A stretch of DNA of 64,000 nt from positions 14,322,001 to 14,386,000 of the forward strand of contig CP053155.1 in assembly GCA_014607495.2 (NCBI GenBank). The letters are read 5' to 3'. The notes below the pieces were generated by a model. It ran no database searches. It was not told the origin of the DNA and saw only the letters and a program-made list of their open reading frames with translations. Position 1 is the stretch's first letter. The number at the start of each line of letters is the position of its first letter. Source of the DNA: Carposina sasakii (Eukaryota > Arthropoda > Insecta > Lepidoptera > Carposinidae). Made by a program: the position numbers and the translations under genes. This document shows positions 22,994-52,499 of the stretch, piece by piece.

Positions 22994-23516
22994 ATAAATA
23001 TAAAATAGATAGAGTATATATAGATAGATCTAGGTTTAAGTCATCTATCTAAACATATAAAATGCTTTGTCCTAAATAACTGACAGTTCAACCGTCTAAT
23101 GCTGATCTTAGAAACTTAGAGGGTATGTTTTTTGTATGATGTAGGCATCCACTAAGACTGGATTTCCGGATTTCCCCATATTCCCAGGGAACGATAAAAA
23201 CAGGAATTCTTAAGTTTACACGAATTCGTGGGCTTACGCTATGTATAATTTAAAACCTTGGCCTTTTAGCTCGAAACTTGTTGTACGTACACAGCAATAT
23301 TTACAGATTGCCGTAAAATTGTGCAGTAACTGTGTTTAATACCAATAAATTCGTATTAGCATACAAATAGAAAATTTTCTACTTTAGCCTAAAAGGCTTG
23401 AAATGGAAAATTAAATGAAGCAAAATGCGATTTCTCTCGGTAGGAAAGCTCTAATCTAGACACGCGGAAGCGTATCAGGCCAAAGTTCCAGCTAGCAGAA
23501 ATGGCGAGCAGCACCA
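22994..23516. other. No gene recognised
   Basis: AT-rich, with 'atagatagag' simple text at 23000-23030. Nothing else supported. Confidence 0.4.
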
Positions 23517-23693
23517 TCCCCCTGATTACGTAAAAGCAATAGCAAAGCCGAAGCCGCGCGATCGCGATAATTGAGAGTGTGTGTGTTCGCGGGGCGAGGT
23601 GCGGGGCGCGGGAGGACGCCGAGAGCTTGTTGCGCGCACGCACACACTCTCAATTATCGCGATCGCGCGGCTTCGGCTTTTACGTAATCAGGG
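23517..23693. mobile_element. MITE-3 copy with a deletion in the right arm
   Basis: Same left arm as 22178; the right arm lacks the 'tgctattgc' segment. The interior (gaggtgcggggcgcgggagg) matches the other copy. Confidence 0.85.
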
Positions 23694-24249
23694 GACGTGT
23701 GTGGGAGAACTAGCCAAGTCAGACCTTAGGCTACAATATATGTATTATCCTAAGTTATAAGAAGAAATGATATTTTATGTTGTCATAAATAAATTTCAGG
23801 ACTGACCATTGAAATTGGCACCCATTTAGATATCACGTCTTTTGTCGTTGGAACTTGGCTCTCATTTCACATTTATGTTTTTGATGATAATACTCATGGT
23901 TGTGTACATAATTTCAATTTCAATGTTGTGTTGTCTATTCTAGGTAATAGTACTGGAATGGCCCTCGAGTAACCAAAAAATAAAAAATATTCCAACTTAA
24001 AGTCAAGTTTTAACAAAACAATGTTGCGACTGTAGTCTTCTACGATAGTACGGAGTTTCGTCGATAGACTACAAGCTTGCCCCTACTTTTAAAGTTAATA
24101 TTTAATCTGTAAAGCTGCAGTAAACACAATGAATAAATCGTCGGTGATCGATCGCTGATCTCTCCGCTCCCACGCAAACTGACTGCTCTAAGTAGGTGGC
24201 GGGCGGTGGTGCAAAATGCAAGCGACGACAGTCGACATACAGTACATAC
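23694..24249. other. No gene recognised
   Basis: Nothing supported. Confidence 0.4.
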
Positions 24250-24395
24250 ATACTATATATACACATGACTATTTGCCAAAACTACGGGATTAAGGAGATC
24301 TCACAGCCACTTTTAGCATATTGGGGAAATGATCGGTGCCAAGTTGCTTACTTATCGCCTGAGAGGCCATAGTTCCTTAGTCAATTAATGTATTC
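24250..24395 (+). repeat. Dispersed SINE-like family copy
   Basis: 'ccaaaactacgggattaagg', 'gatctcacagccacttttag', 'cttatcgcctgagaggccat'. Matches 51045-51175. Confidence 0.6.
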
Positions 24396-25037
24396 TATTT
24401 GTATCCGACCCTACATCAGGCAAACTTTAGTATCATGAAAACGAAAGCGCCTAAAGATGGTGGGTTGCGGGGAGAGGTCGGCTAGTTCTTATTGGCTGGT
24501 TTAAGGACACATCGAAATTACAAGTTTGTGATATAGGTATTCCCTCGGTGAATGAATATCCCTAGCGAATCTGGCAGTCTAGTGTTTTCTGGTCCATGCT
24601 GCTACAGGTTAATAATAAGAGTCATTAAGTTAATCAAATAATCCATTTTAAATGCGCTATTTCGTTCAAACAGGATTCGCCATATCTTAAAACTTGCACC
24701 AGCCCGGCTCATAAGTAGGCGAGACCAGTTATTATGTTGCGCCGCGATTCATTGCAATTACCGGGTTATATCCGTAAAGGTGCATTAGCATTACCGATGC
24801 TGGACTATTTATAGATGTTTTATGTGGTCAATGCGCACATTCTTACGGTTCCGTACCCAAGGGGTTAAAACGGGACCCTAGTACTAAGACTTCGATGTTC
24901 GTCTGTCATCAGATTCACAAGGCTGTCTCATGAACCTGATGATGATGATAGCTAGAGTGTTGAAACTTTCACTGATGGTGTATTTCTCTTGCCGCTCTTA
25001 CGATAAATACTATAAAGGGAAAAATGGGAATTCTTCT
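24396..25037. other. No gene recognised; one repeat fragment
   Basis: 'ttacggttccgtacccaagg' at about 24843 resembles the other end of the 56568-56770 repeat (gttccgtac). Otherwise nothing supported. Confidence 0.4.
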
Positions 25038-25165
25038 TCAGCCTATTGCAGTTCACTGCTGGACGTAGGCCTGCCCCAGGGCACGCCACAAGGCTACTGC
25101 CACAGGGAGGGTTTTTCCCATAGTCACCACGCTGGGCAGGCGGGTTGGTGACCGCAGTGTGATTT
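25038..25165 (-). repeat. RTE-tailed SINE fragment
   Basis: 'cagcctattgcagttcactg' through 'caggcgggttggtgaccgca'. Confidence 0.75.
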
Positions 25166-25399
25166 TCAGACTATGTTGTCAGTACGGGAGCCGCTGGAAT
25201 ATTACAACAGAACAAATGTCTTTTTACCGTTTCCTTAAATAATGGTATGAAATCCATCGTGCGCAAGTACGACTCGCACTTATCCGGTTTTAATTGAATG
25301 TATATCACATATCTAACCATGTTACTGATTTATCCCTGCCGTACTCTGCATATACGAGTAGTAACGTACTCATACTCGTAATGACGATTGCTGCTAATT

Positions 25400-25665
25400 C
25401 ATCATCATCATCAGTCTATTGCAGTGCTGGACGTAGGCCTCCCCCAGGATACGCCACAAGACTGCCATGGGGGGTATTTGCCCATAGTCACCACGCTGGG
25501 CAGGCGGGTTGGTGACCGCAGTTTGTATTTTTGGACTATGTTGTCAACACGGGAGGCGCTGCTGCCCACCTCCCGGAAACCCTTAATTGCCTCGTACGAT
25601 ACCCACAGGCAGACATGGGGTAGTACGAATTCTACTCTGCCGGCACCACGCGGCCATTCATACAG
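25400..25665 (-). repeat. RTE-tailed SINE, near full length
   Basis: Begins after a (cat)n run and continues through gggcaggcgggttggtgacc, ggaaacccttaattgcctcg and ttctactctgccggcaccac. The most complete copies are this one and 55896-56165. Confidence 0.75.
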
Positions 25666-26094
25666 TTCTCTCTCAAATAAAATGAAACAAAGTCTCTATC
25701 ACAAGATTTTCAGGGTTAAATCCTTCATATTATAAAAAAACATCAAACCAGACCTATTATCAAAACAAATTCCTCTAACAAGCATGGCAGCCAAATCACC
25801 GGTGAATCCGAATTCCGAAAGTTGTTTTCGTTAAGATCACGGTGAGAGTGATTTATTCAGCTTTATTTGTGGATCAGAAGCGGTCACGTGGTTTGGGGGC
25901 TCGATTATAGGTTTATTTTAGTATAGGCATATCACCCTACTACAAACCAAATAAGAACAGTTATTTATTTATCTTGGTTCTTATTTGGTCTGAGCCCAAA
26001 TTGTCTTACTTACACGTGTCTACGAGACGTATGAGAATAAAGAACAATATTTTTCGATTGTTTTTCATCTTTTTAAACAAATAAGTTCTTTATG

Positions 26095-26155
26095 GTAGGC
26101 TATTTTCATAGATTTCTGCTTAACATACCCCTTTTGTCACACGCTGTATATTTAT
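26095..26155. mobile_element. MITE-1 right-end fragment
   Basis: 'ggctattttcatagatttct', 'gcttaacatacccctttt', then an altered end, cacacgctgtata. Confidence 0.55.
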
Positions 26156-27010
26156 CGAAGAAGGCTACATAATGCTATATTTTATCATGCGTGAAGTATC
26201 TCTTTCTCGGGAAATAACGGCATTTAAATTTTACTGCAGTCCTAGCGATATCGAATGAAATTCTCTATTTTTTGCTCAAATCATAATGGTAAAATAAAGC
26301 CAGAAACTATGGCAAGTAAATTTTCTAGTTATTGCAATATACCGACGAGAACAATTTGGTCCTAAATGTAATCTTAGGTACTCATATATGATACCTATCT
26401 AGATTGTGTCCATATAGTAGGGGATTCCCGCCCACAGATCCTAAAGATACATCATCCGAGATTCCATGACTTTCAGCAGAATAATTGGCAACATTCCCCG
26501 GATCTCGTGATCTTGTGCGCGTCATAGATTTTTTCTACGTAAGTTTTACGCGTTACGCGCTGATGGTATTTTGGGAACGTATTTTTAACTGATCCGTTGC
26601 GGATGCATTTTTCACCTAATATAGCGGTAGCAAGGTTAAGACGAATTCTTCCACTCTGCCACCCTAAGCCGGGCGGCACCGTGGGGTAAAGTGGAATGCA
26701 CGACGAATTGGTAAAAGGGGTGTTAATTATGTCGATTTTTCTCAGCTATTCCAAAATATGGTAAAGCAATATTTAATAATCGAATTCTTCATTATATTGT
26801 CTTACTTTTAGCAGTTGCAGACACGATTTGTAGACTTTTTTAGACAGAACGACTGTAGCCTCAATTTTTATATTGTCTTAAAACTGTCGTTTCTGCTCTT
26901 TTAGTTTAAATCTAGTATTCGTTCATATATATTTGTATGAAAAAAAACTTTCCTCAGTCGGCCTCAGACTATGATCATTTTGGATTTTAATTTGGAGTCG
27001 CTTTATAAGT
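26156..27010. other. No gene recognised
   Basis: A 68-codon frame at 26473-26679 (-) has no recognisable domain. Nothing else supported. Confidence 0.4.
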
Positions 27011-27213
27011 AACTAGCAGCCGCCCACGACTTCGTCCGCGTGAGGGGGCGTTGTACCCGTGCGAAGCCGGGCAGGTTGTTGTATAGACTGTAGCCTTCCT
27101 TGGTAAATGGGCTATCTAACACTGAAAGAATTTTTCAAATCAGACCAGTAGTTCCTGAGATTAGCGCGTTCAAACAAACAAACAAACAAACTCTTCAGCT
27201 TTATAATATTATT
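27011..27213 (-). mobile_element. Helitron-like copy, third subfamily
   Basis: Reverse orientation: actagcagccgcccacgact at one end; ctgagattagcgcgttcaaa, a (caaa)n run and cttcagctttataatatta at the other. Same family as 27985-28140. Confidence 0.6.
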
Positions 27214-27232
27214 ACTCTTCAGCTTTATAATA

Positions 27233-27441
27233 TTACTAGTGGACGCCCGCGACTTCGTCCGCGTGGACTGCAGAAAAAAACAAACTTTTATCTTTATAAA
27301 AAGTATAAAATAGGTATAGCCTACATAAAAAGTAGCCTGTCAATTTTTATTAAAATCGCTCCAGCTGTTTTTACGTGCAAGTAACAAACATCTATCCATT
27401 CATCCATACTCACAAACTTTCGCGTTTATAATATTAGTAGG
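27233..27441 (-). mobile_element. Helitron-like copy, second subfamily
   Basis: Starts actagtggacgcccgcgact; ends cgcgtttataatattagtag. Reverse of 18825-19074. A further end fragment (atatccacgcgagcggagcc) lies at 27498-27536. Confidence 0.7.
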
Positions 27442-27577
27442 ATTCAGTAGGTCTAAGAATCGGCTACTATCTGTTTTTCATAACCCTTCCACGAAATAAG
27501 CGATATCCACGCGAGCGGAGCCGCGGGCAACAGCTATTAAATATTGATATACAGGTTATAATGAGTCAATAGTATAA

Positions 27578-27815
27578 ATTAGAAAGTGCTTATCATGTTG
27601 AATAACTTTTCCTAAGACGGTATTTTCATATCTCTCAAAATTTAGCTGGGCTGTTAAGGGTTCTGCATCAGGTTATCTAGACCTTCAATTTTATTACGTT
27701 ATTAGAAAGTGCTTATCATGCTGAGCAACTTTTCATAAGACGGTATTTTCATATCTCTCAAAGTTTAGCTGGGCTGCTAAGGGTTCTGCATCAGGCAGTC
27801 TAGACCTTCAATTTT
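27578..27815. repeat. Tandem duplication, two units of 123 bp
   Basis: 'attagaaagtgcttatcatg' starts at 27578 and again at 27701, followed by the same text (gacggtattttcatatctct, gggttctgcatcagg). Slight divergence only. Confidence 0.85.
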
Positions 27816-27984
27816 TTTCTTTCATATCATTTCTACGTCATTTTATTCTTTCATTTCATACATATTTTTTGGATAACTTGAACCGTTTACGCAGCGCACG
27901 CAACGGAAGTCTCCAAAGTTGAATAATTTTCCCCGTTTTTTCCACATTTTCCTCTTATTCTTCGTCCCTATTGGTCGCACTGTG

Positions 27985-28140
27985 ATGATATATAGCCTAA
28001 AGCCTTCCTCGATAAATGGACTATCCAACACAAAAAGATTTTTTTAATTCGACCCAGTAGTTCCGGAGATTAGCGCGTTCAATCAAACAAACAAACAAAC
28101 AAACAAACAAACTCTTCAGCTTTATAATATTAGTATAGAT
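27985..28140 (-). mobile_element. Helitron-like fragment with (AAAC)n tract
   Basis: 'tatagcctaaagccttcctc', 'ggagattagcgcgttcaatc', a run of 'aaac' units at 28084-28110, then ttcagctttataatattagt. Parallel to 27060-27213. Confidence 0.6.
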
Positions 28141-28359
28141 TAGTATAGATATCTCGGATGTAATGCTGCCGACAAGCCTAATCCTATTTTAATTTAGCCT
28201 ATGTAATGCTGCTTTTTTACCAGTACTTCTTATGCTAGGAATGCGTATGATATACAATACACCAATTATATTCATGATGCATAAGGTTGCCTTTCTGGCT
28301 CTATTAATAATTTTATAACCTATAGACGAACATTTATTTTTTGTACATTCTAACTATCA

Positions 28360-28480
28360 TCATCATCATCAGCCTATTGCAGTCCACTGCTGGACGTAGG
28401 CCTCCCCCAGGACTCGCCATAAGACTGTCATGGGGGGTATTTGCCCATAGTCACCACGCTGGGCAGGCGGGTTGGTGACA
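28360..28480 (-). repeat. RTE-tailed SINE fragment
   Basis: Begins with (cat)n, then 'cagcctattgcagtccactg' to 'gggcaggcgggttggtgac'. Confidence 0.75.
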
Positions 28481-28994
28481 TTCTAACTATGACAGTAGGT
28501 ATTTGTAGCTATGGGATGGGGCGCCATCGTAATAACAATGACGTCTAGACTCAAACTAGTCTTGGTCTCATGTCTAGACATAATACTCGTATTCTGTAAG
28601 ATGTCAACTTGAACTAGGTATTAAACTACATATAACATTTTGTAATACCTGAACAATGTACGTCTACGAACAAAAAACGTCAAGTCTACGCTACCGATTC
28701 AATGAATTTGTATTTTGCACTCTGTCGATTTGGAGCAAAAACTTTTTAATCTACACAATAGAATATAACACTAAATGTCATATTTGACAATCACAATCCT
28801 GAAATTGCGACCGATCGCAAGATGGCCGCAAGTTTTGAAAATAAACCTGCCGATTTGGATGTGTTTTGGGTAAATTTGAACGGGGCAATTTTCCCGCTCG
28901 CTGGCTTGAGATGATATACGGCACCTAGGTACCTTCACGTGGCAACTCTTGTGGTGTAACAGATAACTGAGTTATTAAGGAGGTTTTTTTAAAA
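28481..28994. other. No gene recognised
   Basis: Nothing supported. Confidence 0.4.
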
Positions 28995-29180
28995 AAATAA
29001 ATATTCACACACTACACAACACATTAACCTTATTCCACAGTAAGATCCCTAAGGTCTTGTGTCGTGGGTACTAAGCAACGGTATATAAATACATAGATAA
29101 GTATAGAAACATCCGTGACTCGGAAACAAACATTGATATTCATCATACCAATGCTTGCATCTACCGGGATTCGAACCCTT
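28995..29180 (-). repeat. tRNA-derived SINE, reverse copy
   Basis: Complement of 21243-21475; the box B complement 'gggattcgaaccc' is at about 29166-29178. Confidence 0.75.
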
Positions 29181-29890
29181 TATTCGAAGATTATTTGTAT
29201 CGCTTTAAATACTGTTTAGGCTCAATCTGTGTTATATTTTAGCTTGCAGGTGCCTGTAACTTTCATTTTTTACACTTTTAGTTGGAAAATAGAGGAACAT
29301 TCTCTATTATCCAAACACAATATTTGACACAAGTAAAACATATGGAAAAGGGGATAGAGAGAGATAATAGTAAGAGATAACGATTTGAAAGCACATATAG
29401 GTAAGAAGACAAATTAGAAAACGGTAACGTCGCAGCTTTTTGGAATTTTCGATTATACATTTAGTTCGAAATTTCTGAATCGGCACCAAGTCGCTTAGAG
29501 CAGCTAGTGCAAAATATATTTGCATCTCCCATAAATAATTCAGTCTGTCGTCCCTAGCAAACAGCTTTGGCACGAACTTTTTACCGACATGTATTTTTTT
29601 CGTACCGAAGCGTAGTGCGCCTTAATTTTTGATGAACCCTACTGCGACACACATTAGAGACGCTCCGCTCGATTCCAATTCTGTCTATCGAGTAGCTAGT
29701 AAATTAAGCTTATCTATTTCTCCACACTCAAACACATATAAACAAAAAGGTGTAACAAAGGTAAAAAAGTAAAAAAGTTTATTTCCAAAAATACAGTCAA
29801 CAATATTTAGACTTAGACAAAGGCAACTACGAATTTAGTAACTATGCATACACATACGTCGTCAGTCATCATATGTCATCAGTGAAATGC
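29181..29890. other. No gene recognised
   Basis: A 'gtaaaaaagtaaaaaagttt' LINE-tail-like run lies at about 29761. Otherwise nothing supported. Confidence 0.4.
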
Positions 29891-30154
29891 TAGCTCATCG
29901 CCTGAGAAAACGCCCCTGAGCTCCTTGATCGACTCTTATGATATACGCGGAGAGATGCAGTTAATTTTAGTGAAGCCACGCATCAGCCTGGCCAACCTAT
30001 CGACTACAAAAATAAATTATATAACTAAATTATTTTTGTAGTCGATAGGTTGGCCGGCCTGATGCGTGGCTTCACTAAAATTAACAGCATCTCTCCGCGT
30101 ATATCATAATAGTCGATCAAGGAGCTCAGGGGCGTTTTCTCAGGCGATGAGCTA
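29891..30154. repeat. Near-perfect 264-bp palindrome (125-bp arms, 14-nt loop)
   Basis: Left arm 29891-30015 (starts tagctcatcgcctgag) is the reverse complement of right arm 30030-30154 (ends ctcaggcgatgagcta), with about four visible mismatches and no net indel. The arms include a piece of the dispersed SINE-like family (catcgcctgag, gatcgactcttatga), so it arose from two inverted copies or a fold-back. Confidence 0.9.
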
Positions 30155-31167
30155 TTATTATTATATGATGAGCTATATAATACAGCCTGCATATTAATGC
30201 AGGTAGGTTAACTCTTAAAATAACTTTTTTTTTAATATATCCACTTCTATTGTTGCCCAAGAACGTGAAAATGCGAATAATTTAATCTTTACAATTTGAG
30301 GTTTTTCTAGTCGCTGAGCAAAATAACTCTTGCGCGGCAGACCGGAAAATTGGTGTTTATTATAGTTTACTGAATTTATTGTTGTAAAGTCGTCTATAAT
30401 TTACTGGTTTCTTGCACCTAAGTTGAGTCCTAAATAGCTGTTTAAGGCTATTTTTGCGTTTTAGGTCATGAACATTTCATGTTCTGAAAGGAACGTTGTT
30501 ATTATTTGATATTTAGGCAATTGTTGCCAGTTTGAAAATCTCTAGTTATTATATTTTATCGCATGCTATATCTAAATAGATTATGACTGAAAAAGCCGAT
30601 TTTTGCCAATGATTAGATAGTCTATTTGAAGAATAAAGTTGGTGCTGTCTCTTTCTTGATCAAGTTTTAGAAAAAGACACTATCAAATTTGTCTTCAGAT
30701 TTCATACTATTGGGGCACAACTCGAAAAATAAATGGTTATTGGGAAAATGCGTTTAAGATTTTTGCGTATTGATTTTGTGATTTTAAAAACTCGAAAACA
30801 CAAAATTTTCGAAATGTGCCCCTACAGTATGAAAGCTGCGATTAGGTTATCTAAACGTTGGAAAAATACATATCCCCCAAAGAAGTTAGGCAGAAGTGTG
30901 CAAATCACTTTTCACCAGTTAGCCTATTAAGTCCCACGTGATAAGGTGTGAGCCTACCGCCTCTTTTCGGGCATAAATTCAACAATCTAGCGTCCGGTAA
31001 CTAATTGGAAAAATAGGCCTTTTTAAGTACGTGACAAATCGAGAATTCAATGGTCTTCGTAACAAAAATCACGATTTTTAAGTTTTAGCTCCCTTAAGAT
31101 CTTGTTGCGCGATTTTATTTGTGTAAATTTCATTTTTTTGTTAACAAATATTTTTTTCATCTTTCAG
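30155..31167. other. Intronic or upstream sequence before the first DHX38 exon seen
   Basis: AT-rich. Ends with a pyrimidine-rich acceptor, tttttttcatctttcag. Confidence 0.5.
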
Positions 31168-49348
<18,181 letters not shown>

Positions 49349-49377
49349 ACCTTTATGAGGGTAGACCATAGTCTCAA

Positions 49378-49515
49378 CTAATATTATAAAGGCGTAAGTT
49401 TGTCTGTTTGTTACCTCTTCACGCCAAAACTACTAAGCCGATTTAAATGAAATTTGGTACACAGATAGTCTAGAGCCTAAGAAAGGACATAGGCTATTTT
49501 TATCCCGGGAAAAGC
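49378..49515 (+). mobile_element. Helitron-like fragment in the DHX38 3' UTR region
   Basis: 'actaatattataaaggcgta', 'gatttaaatgaaatttggta', 'catcccggg'-type block (tttttatcccgggaaaagc). Starts 30 bp after the stop codon. Confidence 0.6.
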
Positions 49516-49859
49516 TTATTCTTTTTAATTTGGACAGTTTTTATGTGAAGCATACAATCTGCTTTTAGAATATAACCAATATTTTTGACTGATATAATTC
49601 AAATGAGCTGTATATAATACTTCTATGTATGTATGTATTTTATTCATAAATCTACTAAGAAAATACCATAAGAAGTTTTAAAAAAGGTGCGTAAATAAAA
49701 ACAAATGAAACTGTCGAACAAATGTTTTTAATTATAATTATCAAACTTAATATCCAGAACAAATCTCTTATAATAAGAAAGCCATTATCTATACTTAGTA
49801 CATTCACTTCATCTAGCAAATAAATAAGAGTAGGTTTTATAGGCCACTATTATTAAATA

Positions 49860-50022
49860 TACAGAGTGTAACAGAAGAGGTGTGATAAGCGAAATACTAA
49901 CCCACTAAGGGAACCTATTCCCAAAATTAGAGACTCGAAATGACATTATTTCTAGATACTATGGAGAATCCCTACACAAGGTAATGTTGATACAATCTTG
50001 AAAAATAATCATGTGATTTTAC
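49860..50022. mobile_element. MITE-1 copy, right end truncated and diverged
   Basis: acagagtgtaacagaagagg, then aaccactaagg-like interior, 'gatactatggagaatcccta', 'cttgaaaaataatcatgtga'. Confidence 0.7.
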
Positions 50023-50665
50023 ATTAGTTACAAAAAGTTGTACCTACTATAAGGCACGCACTTGTGCATTTTTTTTTTTTCGATAATCTTTTTGTTAAAA
50101 TTTGATGATGTGCATACAATAAATAATAAGGACTGAACTATATTTATAGGAGCCCATTTAAGTCATATACATATATATTTATGTACATACTTAATACATA
50201 TATGATGTGTCATCCTGTATATAAAATAGTAACTACTAAGTATTTGAAAACAATTTCAAAATAAGTAAGAATTAAAAAGGAGAAATTATCTAATTATTTG
50301 CGTTTTTTGCCAGAAATAGACTTAGGTAGCAAAAAATATATACTAAAATACATAGCACTAGGTAAGTAGCTTTACCTACATAATTATATTACTTTAGCAA
50401 AGACATCTAAATTAGCTGAAAGAAATCTCATGAGAAGATAAGCTCGCCACTACACATAAGTATTTTTGATGTTTTTGCTAAAGTATAACATATTGCATTA
50501 TAATAATCGCATAACTATTAATATTATATCATATAATCTACTGGGTGTTATATTGATAAAAGGTTTTTTATATTACAAGTAAGGAGAACTAAAAAGTAGG
50601 TACACACTAGTAAAATGGTCACTTCTATATTTACATTGTAACATATTTTTTCAGAGTTTAAAGAA
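50023..50665. other. No gene recognised
   Basis: AT-rich intergenic sequence between DHX38 and AUP1. Confidence 0.45.
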
Positions 50666-50944
50666 TAAGGCTCAATTTACACCGCCCCGGAATGGAACGG
50701 AATGGAAGTTTTTGTACATCGCATAATGAACTTTATGTCAAGTGTAAAACAAACTAACTACGAGCCTAAAAAAAGTCGCGCGTCTTCCGCGGAATCCTCG
50801 CCGCATTCTCGAGAACTCTCCGATGATTTGACGTAACGGAATTTGGAAATTGACGCTGATGATATAAAGTTCATTATGCTATATACGATTTCGTTGCAAA
50901 AATTCGCTTCCGTTCCATTCCGCGGCGGTGTAAATTGAGCCTAA
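50666..50944. mobile_element. PIF/Harbinger-like MITE
   Basis: Element 50669-50941 (273 bp) has ends ggctcaatttacaccgc and gcggtgtaaattgagcc, with near-complementary extensions (ggaatggaacggaatgg). It is flanked by TAA on both sides, the 3-bp target duplication typical of PIF/Harbinger. Confidence 0.85.
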
Positions 50945-51044
50945 CAGTTTCAATTATCCAAATTATTTGGGGACGAGAGAACACCTTTAGAAATAAAGGA
51001 ATTAACTGAATTAAAGAATACTGAAAACAATGATAGATAACGAC

Positions 51045-51175
51045 AGGCTGTGCTCCCGAAGTGGACTAGCCAGAACTGTCGGATAAGGGAGATCTCACTA
51101 TGTTTAGCATAGCAGGGACGTTGCTAGCTTATCGCCTGAGAGAATGACCGAGTTCCTTTGTAGACTCTAAAAAAC
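51045..51175 (+). repeat. Dispersed SINE-like family copy
   Basis: 'ggctgtgctcccgaagtgga', 'agccagaactgtcggataag', 'gcttatcgcctgagagaatg', 'gttcctttgtagactct'. One of the longest copies of this family here. Confidence 0.6.
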
Positions 51176-51454
51176 TAAATTATTAATTAAGGTAGAAGTT
51201 ATTTATTTTACACATTTATTTTTAATAATTGAATTCACTGCTCGTTTGGAATTTACAAGTAATGTAACAAGTAATAATTTTGCAAATATTATTTTATAGT
51301 GACATAAGTCTCATACATTCTACACATAGATCGTAATTTAAACTCTCTAATATTATTTACAATTATTAGGCACTAATAGTAGTTATATCTAAAACAATTC
51401 AGACTGTATTGAGTCAATCTTCGATAACTTTAATATGGAGCGGAAATATTATTA

Positions 51455-51762
51455 CACTTGTGGACGCCCGCGACTCCGTCCGCGTGGACTACAGAAAAAA
51501 CAAAATGTCGAAATTATCCGGGATAAAAACATTTTCACGTGATAAAAAGTAGCCTATATGTTAAGTGGGACCTATCACGATATATTCCTTAAAACTGCAT
51601 CGAAATCACTTCAGCCGTTTCTGAGATTACAAACTCATTATTGCACAAACGCACAGACAAACCTACAAACTATTGTGTTGATAAAGGTCTCCTATAATAT
51701 TTTTTCTCATATATCTTCCATGTACAGACAGTGATCCGTTACATTTTTATTATATGTATATC
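51455..51762 (-). mobile_element. Helitron-like copy, near full length
   Basis: Reverse orientation: 'acttgtggacgcccgcgact' (terminal CTAGT altered), 'aaacaaaatgtcgaaattat', 'gttacatttttattatatgt'. Confidence 0.75.
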
Positions 51763-52104
51763 TATGTTGATTGTAGTCTATGTTTTATCTGTCGCTCAAA
51801 CCTTTTTTTCCATGAAATACTATGAAAATTATAATAATAAACAAGGCCCCAACTTATACGAAAGAAATACAGGCGGGCTGTCCAAACCAACGGTAGTCTT
51901 GCGACTGGTTTAAACCAGAGACTACTCGTACTAGATGTCACTAGTCGTCATATAGATGTGCCACATATGAAAGCATTGTGGTATTATTTCAAGAGACAAA
52001 TAAAAATACCTACTAGATAATTACAAACTATACATTTGTTTTCTTAAAATCTTCATAAATATACACAAGGGTATTTGACTTGTAGGCAGCCCCTCGTATC
52101 GACT

Positions 52105-52265
52105 TTTTTTTTTTTGACAGTTCATAGTCATGATCCCTCATTGAAACTTATTGAACTGGAAGTGACATGTGTGTTGCCAAAATTTTCTTCAGATAAGGCA
52201 TTATGCCACTTCCAGTTGTTGAGTTTCAATTGAGTGATGATCACTATGAACTGTCAAAAAAGATA
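52105..52265. repeat. Imperfect inverted repeat
   Basis: 'tttttgacagttcatagtca' (about 52110) is complementary to 'actatgaactgtcaaaaaag' (52243-52262), with more pairing inside (attgaactggaagtg and cacttccagttg). Confidence 0.75.
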
Positions 52266-52496
52266 GCCAATAGGCTTGCAGGTTATATAGCAAGATTAAA
52301 AGACAAAAGATGGACCCAGATAGTGACAATGTGGAAAAGCCCTCTGGGAAAACGTGCCAGAAGAAGATCATGTACACGATGGGATGATGAAATTAAGAAA
52401 GTTGCTGGCCTACAGTGGCAGAAATTAGCTCAAGGTGGAGAAAAGTGGCAATTGTCTTCACCCGAGAGGGGTTCTTATTGTAATTTTATTTATTAG
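52203..52496 (+). pseudogene. RTE-type LINE C-terminal remnant
   Basis: After a non-homologous start, GYIARLKDKRWTQIVTMWKS, GKRARRRSCTRWDDEIKKVA and LQWQKLAQGGEKWQ follow the usual order of an RTE-like C-terminus (W-T, R-W-x-D-D, G-x-x-W, A-Q-x-x-x-x-W). It starts inside the inverted repeat above, and no RT domain is attached. Confidence 0.65.
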
Positions 52497-52499
52497 TAT

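Noticed and set aside
26473..26679. 68-codon - strand frame
   Set aside because: No recognisable domain, no splice or promoter context.
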